A program made the position numbers and the translations under genes. Positions 54,933-64,000 of a stretch of DNA of 64,000 nt are shown here, one piece after another. The DNA is from Linanthus parryae (Eukaryota > Streptophyta > Magnoliopsida > Ericales > Polemoniaceae), in contig JALGPY010000008.1 in the NCBI GenBank assembly GCA_023055425.1, forward strand, positions 8,442,501-8,506,500. The letters run 5' to 3'. Within the stretch, counting starts at the first letter, position 1. Every line of letters starts with the position of its first letter. The notes under the pieces were generated by a model. That model searched no databases. It was given only the letters and a program-made list of their open reading frames with translations, and had not been told where the DNA came from.

Positions 54933-56699
54933 TGTAACAACCTGAAGTTTTATATGGGGTTCAAACTGTAGTTAATTAAAAGTTTGAGTTGGTTGTGAAA
55001 CTTTCATTTTCAGCAATGTTGCTTACATTTGATCATAAGAGATCTTAAAAAAATATGGCGTAGGGTCCGATATGCAATTATTGAGAAACTGGGGTCTCAA
55101 TGTAAATTTATTTAAATTTTTCTTTTCGCTGAGCGCTGGTTAGTCAGAATACTGGAAATTTTGGGATAGTTAGAGAATTGTTTTAAATATTGGGGAAAGG
55201 ATGCAAATAACAGATAATATAAATTTTTCTATAATTATACTTTTACCCAAAGGGTTAGCAAACTACATTTTCACACCCCTTAGGTGTATGGAGACATTTG
55301 TGACATTTCCTAACCTGCCACCTCACCTATTGAGGTGGCATCTCCCCATCTTCTTCCCATTTTCTGGATGAGACTAGAATTTTACCAACACCTACACCAT
55401 AGTCTTCATCATTCTCTTCCTTCTCAAGAACACCATCACCAGCACTTCCCCTATGCCAAAAGCTGCTACTACCCTTGGCCTACGTCTGAAAAGTGAACAA
55501 AACGTCCACACCAGATGTCGAATCCATTGCACAGGGGGGAGGAAATCAGGAATTGGAGGTGAGGAAACCGAGCTGTAAATCCTCAAATTCTCCTTGTACG
55601 TTTCAGTTCATTACTCCTAACCATTGGATTCGTGATTCTGGAGAAATTCTGAGTCTAGGGGTACTGATTTGGAGGTTTAACTCGCTGTTTTCCGCTACGG
55701 GTCGCCGGGATCTGGGTATACATCGCCGAAAACTTCATACAGCCCCAGAGCTTCTGGTAAATGCTCAACCCTTTCTTAAAATCGAATCCAATTACTTGTC
55801 TGTGATCCTTAGAACGAGTAGAGTGTCTAACCATGGCTGGTTCTAGCCCAGAACACCCCAGAAGTCGCAGTTGATCCTTATCCCTGGGTTTTTTTTCGAG
55901 GAACCACCCGTGTTCTTGGCGGAATTGCAGCCTCCCCGCTGCAAGTCCGGGTTAGGGCTTTTAAGTAGAGGTACCTAAAGTTCCCCTCTGTAATTTACAG
56001 TAGGTTTTAGAACTTGTTTTGGCCATGATATCATCCTATTGATCGATGAACAGGGGTCGTTCATGTGGAGAACCCATAAACTGTAAATTCTAGTTTCTGT
56101 TACAACCCATATTCCTTGCCACTTTGGTCAAGATTGAGAAGCCAATTGGCTCTCTGGATTCCTGGCAGTATAGACTATATCTCCACCTAAGTTGTTGCTC
56201 TGGATTTCACCTCTACCAGAACCTAAATTGGTCTCAAATCTGCTGCAAAATGCAGTTTGATTGAAGACAAGTTCTTGCATACTATTGTCATGTTTCAGTC
56301 CATATTTTCTTCTTCAATTCTTGTTATTGTAAACTGTGGATCATACTAGACTGAGCCAAGGTTTGCCATTTCTAAGTGTTTAAGTGGAGCAACAGACCCT
56401 AATTGGCTTGTTTATAGGGCTCAAAGTCTTTGGTTGGAACTTGTGAAAGAGGGGGTGGGGAGGGAAGAAGTGCACTAGGTGCAGATTCCCATGCTCACAA
56501 CTGCGAAACTCAAATTCGTGTAACGTTGTAACCTGTAATTGAAATTGGATGTCTCTTGTTTCTTTGCTTAGAGCTTGCTTAGTTCTACAACTAGTCCTAA
56601 TCTAACAGAGTTGATTCCCACAATTTGGGGATTAATCACACCTAGAAGCATGACAGTTTAGGAGAGGGCAACCCTCACTAAATGTGTTACTTGTGGAGA

Positions 56700-56786
<87 letters not shown>

Positions 56787-58602
56787 ATTAAGAGAAGGGG
56801 GGAAATAATCAAACAATTGGCAGCAAAACATCTATCTTTGGCTTGGATTGGTCCTACTTGTTAATTGTTAACATTGGAGGCTAAATGATCATTAGTTAAA
56901 TTATGGGGGACACAATGATATTTTGCAATCTAGTGTATAATAGCACCAAACTTATTGAATCTAGAACTAGGGTGACAAGCTAACCTGGGATAGCTAACAA
57001 ATTAGGTATCTAACTCAAAGAGTGATTAAATTAGTGTAGAATTTTTTAGATTAACTTGTGGGAACCCTATCTTGTCAGATTGACAATAATGCTGTGTAAG
57101 AGGGTTAAATTAGTAATTTTGTGTCAAGTGGAGATTTATGTTTTTGATTTATCCACATAACCTACAAGGTTATTATGGAGGTGTTATGAGCTATTCTAGA
57201 TTAATATTGACAAAGTCGACTATTTGGGGTCCTTCTACAATTTTGCTAAATATCAAGAGGCTAAGTGCAAATAACTAAAAAATAAAATAAAATATAGTTT
57301 TTAACTATATGGCTACTTGAAAATGTTAACTATGATGATTTCATACAGTTTAGCATTAATTTGACATATTTAAGGAGTTCAGGCTCCATCGGGGACTAAA
57401 ATAAAATTTAGACAAACATCAGGAACTAGAGTATAAATAGTCAGAACTTGAGATTCACTCTTAATTAGGTAACTTGGAGACTTAGTAACTCAGGAGACTG
57501 GCCAACTAGGCATAACTGAGGGGGTCAGGAACAATTAAGGACTGTACTGATAAGACTGAGGCTTCAGGGGCAAAATAGTAATTCTGGGCTAGACAGCTAG
57601 TATGACTCTTGCTTATGCATTTGACCTCACTGATGAGGTACTAATAAATATGTGTACATTTGTACATGTAGAGGTTGTCAGGATAGAAAATCAGCATCGC
57701 TGATCAGAAATACTATGCAGGTTACTAGGTAAGCATATGAATGCTTATTTACTATTGAAGAATGCTATATTGGATGTATGCATATATCTATGAGTAGGAG
57801 ATGCGGAAATAATGGTATAACATAAAGGCAGATCTTGGACATTTTATATACACAAGTGAATCAGGTAAGTACGAGCATTGTTCATTATTGGTTGGGAATA
57901 CTTAATTAAGAACTGATTCCTGTACCCTAGGCCTCTGTACGGTCAGATACTATGGGACCCGGACTATGGGCTTAACACAATTATGAGACCCGTTCATCGG
58001 GCTTTACATTCATGGCCTACGGGCTAAGTCGGTACATTGCTAGCTCCCGACTTGTAGGCAACTAGTACTACCCTCTGGACTGACGATCCAGTAGGGAGTG
58101 TGCACACTTAAGGTCTAGTTTGTCTTGGTGGATTAATGGGTGGTACAGGAATGGGTGCAATAATGTGGATTTTTCATAGCTGAGAATCGAATAATTTGAA
58201 TTAGTGGTATAACGTTCCTTTACTATCTGACGTGGGTCAGGTTACTAAGACATAAGAAGTACAAGTACTTGCTACACCCTTCAAATTTGTTCATGTTTGT
58301 TTCATTATGAAGCCTATTTTGTTCGTTATAACTGATGTTATGTCATCACTGCCTTCTGTACTTGGCAGATGAGTACGTGGGGAGTGTGGGGAAATAGGTC
58401 ATCACCCAGAGAACCGTCACACCAGTATTACACGATATAAAAGTAAGTTCTTTTAAATTTTAGTTTCTTTAATTCTGTCTAGTAACAGAACCGTTAGGAT
58501 TAGACTCCTTGCTGGGCATTCCCGTGTTTAGCGGAGGGCATCTGTGGAGAGTCTGGGGGATCCAAGTGTAGTTCTCCTGCACTCTAGGATGGGGGTGTTA
58601 CA
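54933..58602 (+). mobile_element. Probable solo LTR of a long-LTR Ty3/gypsy-type element
   Basis: A 3.67-kb insertion with ends TGTAACAACC and GGGGGTGTTACA (short TG...CA inverted ends) and a 5-bp duplication ACTCG (54928-54932, 58603-58607). The matching uninterrupted site in unit 1 is at 52321-52325. No gag or pol domain and no internal LTR pair were seen, so the simplest reading is a solo LTR left after recombination; a non-coding LARD-type element is the alternative. It contains an (ATT)n tract. The orientation given is by convention, and the strand is uncertain. Confidence 0.75.
56699..56784. repeat. (ATT)n microsatellite
   Basis: About 28 perfect ATT units inside the solo LTR. It creates a meaningless poly-Tyr open frame. 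Confidence 0.97.
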
Positions 58603-58607
58603 ACTCG

Positions 58608-61600
58608 GGTATAATTCTGTATCTGGTTCCTCTGCTTTCGGTTCAGGTCGAGGGTCTTCGGGTCACAAAAGTGGGTCATGAGGGCGTTCTGGTTTGGGTT
58701 CTTACTTTGGTCGGGGTGGTGGTCTTGTCAATTACCAAACTTGCGGCATTGATTAACATTCTGCATTGGGCTGTTACCATCGAATGGACTATGCATATCA
58801 AGAACGCCTTCCACCTCAGCAGCTATATGCCATGGCAGCCTCTTCCAACAATCGTATTGCTGCTCCACCAAAGGTTTGGCTCACAGATACTGGTTCCTCC
58901 AATCATATGACAGCTGATTTGCGCAATCTATCTATCTTGGAGCCATATACCGAACCAGACCATGTCACTCGGTAAAGGATCTTCCCTCTCCATCCAGAAC
59001 TCTGGTAACGCACTTCTTACTACTGCCCAGTATTCTTTTCGGCTACATAACACGTTACATGTGTCTGAACTGTCTGTGAATCTCTTGTCTGTCAACAAAT
59101 TTTGTTTAGACCATGATGCTTAGGCCAGAGCTACGGGCAGAATCCTTTATCAGGGCCCTTCTAATAAAAGGACACCCAATTCCTTCTTTCTCTCTACCAT
59201 CTAGTTCTCAATGGGTCAAGTCCAGTTTATGGCATTCTCGCCTTGGACATCCCTCAAACTCTGTTTTATTTCAATGCATTAAATGTCATTTACCTAATTC
59301 TGTTAAAACTGTTGCTGCTTTATGTGAATTGTGTTTGGCGCGTAAAACGTCTCGGTTACCTTATTTCTTATCTACTATTGTTTCTGATACTCCTCTATAT
59401 CTGCTACATAGTGATGTTTGGGGATCGGCTTCGGTTCAATCATATTAAGGTTACAAATACTAAGTTTTATTCATCGATGATTACTCTCGTTATACTTGTC
59501 CTTTTCCTTTTCGTCTAAGTATAAGCTCTTTATAGAAAAACTGTTGGGACATTACATTAAAATTGTTCGCTCTGATGGTGGTGGGAGTTCACTGCCTTTG
59601 TGTTTGAAAGATATTATCTGACAATGGCATTTCACATCAGAAAATTTGTCCTCACACTCCTCAACAAAATGCAGTGGTGGAACGTAAGCACCGTCATATT
59701 TTTGAAACTGCTATGACATTATTACAAACTGCCCCGTCACCTAAATTTTAATGGTTTCATGCCGTAGCTACTGCGACTTATTTATTTAACAGGTTACCAA
59801 GGAAAAATACATCTCATAAGTACACCTATGAACTGTTATTTCTTACTGCTCCTAATTATTCACATCTTAAAATTTTTGGATGCGCGTGTTATCCTTGTTT
59901 CAAGCCATATATGACATATAAATTGGATCCCAAAACAACACCATGTGTTTTCTTGAGATATGCTGAAGGATATAAAGGCTATTTGTGCGTTAATAAACAC
60001 AAAAAACAAGTTTTTGTTAGTCGCGATGTTATATTTTATGAATTTCCATACCCATATGCAACTACTGGTACTACTGCTTCTCCTCATGACTTACATGTTT
60101 CTGATTTTCCTGTTACATGTGGCTCTTTTTTAATCCATATTGCTCGACTGGTCACTCTTTTCCCATACCACACGCTACATTTTCTGAGGGGCACACTGAA
60201 ACGACGCAGTCGGCTGGTTCTCCTATGACTGGTTCTCCTATAGCTACTGCACATCAAGAACATATGCCTACTCCTTCACAGCACAGTTCCAGTCCAGGTG
60301 AGGCACGTTCAGTGTCCCCAGTGATGATTCCCCCCCCCCCCCTCCTCCTTCTGGGGGTTATCCCATGCAAACCCGCAGTAAGCCGGGTGTGATTAAGAAA
60401 AAGTTATTATTTTCTGCTGCTACTTCTCCTTCTCAAAGTTTTAGTTTTACTTCTACCACTTCTTCATACACACCACATGATCAAACTAGTTATTTAGAGG
60501 CTACTAAATATTGGTAGTGGCAACTTTCTATGACTCACGAATTTAAAAGTCTCTTACAACAAAGACTTGGGATTTAGTTTTACCTCCCAAAAATTAGAAC
60601 ATTAGTGGGAACAAGTGGGTATTTAAAACAAAGTACAATCTTAACGAGACTATCTCTCGCTACAAGGCTTGTCATGTAGTCAAAGGGTTTCGTCGAACAC
60701 CCGGAATAGACTAATCTGAGACTTTTAGTCCCATTGCCAAACATGCCACAGTTCGCTGCATTTTAGCCCTTACTGCCTCATTTTCTTGGCCATTGCAGCA
60801 ACGCAATGTCAAAAACACATTTTTACGTGGTTTTTTACGTGAAATTATCTATGAAACAGCCCACTGGTTTCGTTAACCCTCAATTTCCCCACCATGTTTG
60901 TAAACTAAACAATTCAATATACGGTTTGAAACAAGCTCCTCGAGATTGGTTCGAACGTCTTATCACATATTTACTCTTTGTAGGTTTCATGGATTCTTTT
61001 GCTGACTCCTCATTATTTATTCGTCATTCTAACAATTACATTGCCATTCTTCTTTTATACGTTGACGACATTATCGCCACCGGCAATGATCTCGCCTACA
61101 TTTCTACGCTTGTTAGCCGCCTTAGTTCTGAAATTGAAATGACTAATCTCGGACCCCTCAAATATTTTTTGGGGCTCCAACTCTCCAGACATGCTGCTGG
61201 TATTTTAGTCACCCAATAAAAATATATTGGTGACTTACTTACTCGTTTCAATATGGGCAATTGCAAGCCTTGCAACACCCATTAGCTCCTGGAGTAAAAT
61301 ACCATGTTCTTGATGGCTCCCTTCTCACCGATCCCACTGTTTATCGACAACTTTGAGAAGTTTACAGTATTTAACTTTTATTCGCCCGGACACCCCCTTC
61401 GCGGTGAACCACCTATGCCAATCCATGCATAATCCTACATCCCTACATCTTGTTTGTGCAAAGCGTATGTTACACCATCTTCAAGGAACTAAACGTCGTG
61501 GCATTTTTTATAAATCCGGTCACTTACCCTTCCAAGTGTTTGCAGATGTGGATTGGGCAGGCAATCACATAGACCACAGGTCCACTACCAGTTTGGTTGT

Positions 61601-61920
61601 CTCTCTTTGGCCCAACCCGATCCATTGGGCCTCCAAGAAGCAGCCCACGGTTGACCGAAGCTGAGTATAGCGCCCTTGTCACTTTATATGGACTGATAAC
61701 TATTTTGCTATTGCACTGACGGCTAATCATCTTTTCCATGCACGTAATAAACACATAGAACTTGACTATCATTATGTTCGTGAGAAAGCAATTCGCAAGG
61801 AACTAACATTTTCTTTCATTTCAAGTGCAGATCAAGTTACCAACGTCTTCACAAAATCTCTTCCATGTTCTCAATTTGAAGATCACAAGTATAAACTGAT
61901 AGTCCAAGCTTCCCCAACAA
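58608..61920 (+). pseudogene. Copia-4 unit 2 pol remnant
   Basis: After the solo LTR the Gly/Ser gag tail resumes. Then come the broken zinc knuckle with HSALGCYHRMDY (58770), protease LTDTGSSNHM (about 58880), integrase zinc region LWHSRLGHPSNS ... CELC (59225-59330), integrase core HSDVWGSA, decayed QNAVVERKH, RT with KQAPRDWFERL (about 60930) and YVDDI (61058), FLGLQLSRH, and RNase H with ADVDWAGN (61545) and DYHYVREKAI. At least a dozen stops and frameshifts break it. Confidence 0.88.
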
Positions 61921-61935
61921 CTTAAAGGGGCATAA

Positions 61936-62237
61936 TGACAGATGCAGTCCAAATCAAAGCCCATTAGATTTACAATCCAAATATGTAGTTATAACCTACT
62001 AAGCCCATTTGTCTATAAGGGCCCATTTTTCAAACCCTATCTTCTTGCCGTTAGTTTCTTGTCGCTAAGTTAATTCCTTCTGTTAGTCTGCCGTTACTAT
62101 ATATAATCTCTGGATGTGAGATTAGGGTTAAGTTATGGTGATCTTTTCACCTTCTTGTACATAATACAGCCGCTATACTTTCTCAATATTTATCGTCTTC
62201 TTCGTTATTTCTCTGCAAATCTTCAATCTTCATTTCA
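61936..62237 (+). repeat. 3' LTR of copia-4 unit 2
   Basis: Begins TGACAGATGCAGTCC and ends CTTCATTTCA. It has preserved TG...CA ends, unlike the two upstream LTR copies, which begin TA. Confidence 0.85.
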
Positions 62238-64000
62238 CAAGATGAGAAGACGCTGAGTAACCCTAGCCGACCGCCCTTCCTTGTTGTGACTAAATCCGTC
62301 ACATTTTTTCTCGTAACATTTTGATATCTTCTAAGACTCTTTCCATGGAGAAAGAGCATACCTTTTTGAATTATTCTATATCTGTATCATTTTGATTTTG
62401 ACTCGAATTCTGCTTCAAATAAGACATTTTAAATTTATCAAAATCTTTTCAAAGAGTACTTCTTATTGTTCATGAATCAGTTTATTTTTTTCTCCCGTAA
62501 AATTCCTTCTAAGTCTTTCATAACAGTTTCTTTCTACAAATCTTACTTGGTAGGAAGAGCCATCGATCACTTAGGAATTTTTTATTGCTTTAAATCTTCA
62601 AAGTTTCTGTTTTTAGAATTCTTAGTGGCTCTTATCAGTTGTATAGATAATTTTTTTACTTTGATATATTTAAAAAAAACTTTTGAGTTACGTATTGTAA
62701 AGATCCCGTGTTAGTTTTTCACCTTTTAAAAAGTGTTAATTTTCCTAGATTTCTAACTTAAAGCACTAGTATCTCTACTCTTTGATAGATTAGATTTTTT
62801 TTTGAGTTATTTTCAATAAGGATCAAGTGTTCAATTTGTTAGATCTATAGAGCACAAGTACACCTACATCGTGTATAAACCCTTCCACGGTTAGAAAAAT
62901 TTGTGAAAGAGTTCTTTATTGTCTACTCGTACATCTTTAAAGACAGATCACTCTGAATCTCTTTTCATCTAGTCCTTTCTGTCTTATGTGCGATGGGGAT
63001 GTCTTGTAAATTTATGCGCACTACAAAGGCATTGAAGCAAAAAAAGACATGATGCACTACGATGGCCGGTTACTCACCCAGGAATCCGAAAATCGAATAT
63101 TACTTGTCATACCAGGTACGAATATAATTTCCGCTCTTATCTCTCCATCTTACGTTTGCATTGTATGATATTCATACAATACCAATGATTTTTAAGAGTA
63201 TCATATGCAAGAAAATGTAGTTCGAGCATTCATTGCTAAATCAATTACCTAATGAAAAGGAGCATATGAGATTGATAAGGAGTACAAAATCGTTTTTACG
63301 TACAGGTACACTTCTCAGCGGTGCGTCCCATGTATTTGTTATACGTTTCCGTTTGAATATAATAACAATCGACATGCTCCTCTCGGTATACTATAAATTG
63401 AAGGAAACTAAGAATTTGCCCGACTTTGATGTGTCTCATTAAAAAAATCCGTAGTATAATAAATATGGCGTTATTTTTTTTTAAACATAGAACATCATTA
63501 CAAGATATTCCTATTTTTGAACTTTAGACTCTATGCAGGGTACTTTAAATGCTTTACTAAAAGAATAATACAAATCAACATTATTCGACGGTAATTTGAT
63601 CATTTCTAATCTTAAATATGCATTACCTAGATCATCATATTCCACAACACATCATGTACCCAATCAATCAGTCTTCACCTCAAATCCCCTCAACCCCCAT
63701 GTCACGTGGTTTCATATTATTTACAATTGGTTAGAGCATGCGTATAATGCGCTAAGTTAATCGACACTTTTTTTTTTTAAATGAAGTTAATCGACACTTA
63801 GTTAACCTTTTGGGGGTAAATGTTATGGTGGGCTAGCCAGGAAACTTTAAGTTGTATCCACATCATAAAAAATGGCTTGTCAAAGCCCGGCCCATATTTA
63901 TTGATCAGAATGCAAAGTGGATTTGAGCGAGCCCATCGAACTTATTAAATTTGACTGTTATTATTATTTTCATCTCTATTGAGGATGGATTGATCTCGAG
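62238..64000. other. Right-hand flank, no gene recognised
   Basis: AT-rich host DNA. A possible open stretch at about 63023-63115 (KGIEAKKDMMHYDGRLLTQ) ends at a donor-like CCAG|GTACGA, but no acceptor, partner exon or family match supports it. Confidence 0.5.

Larger units (their letters stand above)
53718..62237 (+). mobile_element. Copia-4 unit 2 (both LTRs, interrupted by a solo LTR)
   Basis: LTRs at 53718-54011 and 61936-62237; primer site TGGAATCAGAGC at 54012-54023; purine tract AAAGGGG just before the 3' LTR. The internal region is split by a 3.67-kb insertion at 54933-58602. All coding domains are recognisable but carry numerous stops and frameshifts, so this is an old element. Upstream 55 bp are shared with unit 1. 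Confidence 0.9.

Noticed and set aside
56682..56864. Poly-tyrosine open frame
   Set aside because: Pure product of the (ATT)n microsatellite.
63011..63115. Possible exon ending in a GT donor near the right edge
   Set aside because: No acceptor, no family match, and stops in flanking sequence.

Overview
The window is nuclear DNA from a flowering plant, most likely a eudicot. Genes have many introns, a tRNA-Tyr(GTA) gene carries the usual plant intron, Ty1/copia and L1-type elements plus MITEs fill most of the space, and the host genes (ARPC4, an MCTP C2 protein, a PMEI protein, an F-box protein of the At1g67623 type) are all plant-type. I cannot name the species from the sequence.

Layout. 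1-5.4 kb: a possible OB-fold exon at the left edge, a three-exon F-box gene and a small unknown nuclear-type gene, both on the minus strand, with three diverged copies of a promoter-side repeat. 5.8-15.5 kb (block A): a broken copy of ARPC4 with only exons 3 and 8 recognisable, interrupted by a copia element, nested MITEs and a Stowaway-like MITE. 15.5-20.9 kb: a copia fragment, LTR-like noncoding DNA, a Tourist-like MITE, a PMEI gene and a truncated PMEI relic. 20.9-32.4 kb (block B): the complete ARPC4 gene on the minus strand, 8 exons and 169 codons, with a LINE in its long intron 7 and MITEs in introns 2 and 7. A tRNA-Tyr gene lies just upstream of its start codon. 33.3-38.8 kb: a full-length but mutated LINE with a 17-bp target duplication. 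39.5-46.1 kb: a young copia element with two 948-bp LTRs. 46.8-49.2 kb: an intact, intronless MCTP gene on the plus strand. 50.7-62.2 kb: a decayed copia element present as two tandem units, each later hit by other elements. 62.2-64 kb: no recognisable gene.

The most useful property of the window is that it contains two internal duplications: ARPC4 blocks A and B, and the two copia units at 51-62 kb. Most of the insertions in one copy have an unoccupied target site in the other. This fixes the boundaries and target duplications of many elements and shows they arrived after the duplications. The host genes are functionally unrelated: actin-branching complex (ARPC4), plasmodesmal or ER-contact C2 protein (MCTP), cell-wall enzyme inhibitor (PMEI), ubiquitin ligase adaptor (F-box). 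I found no operon-like or cluster-like system. Exon boundaries were read by hand from splice signals and frame continuity.
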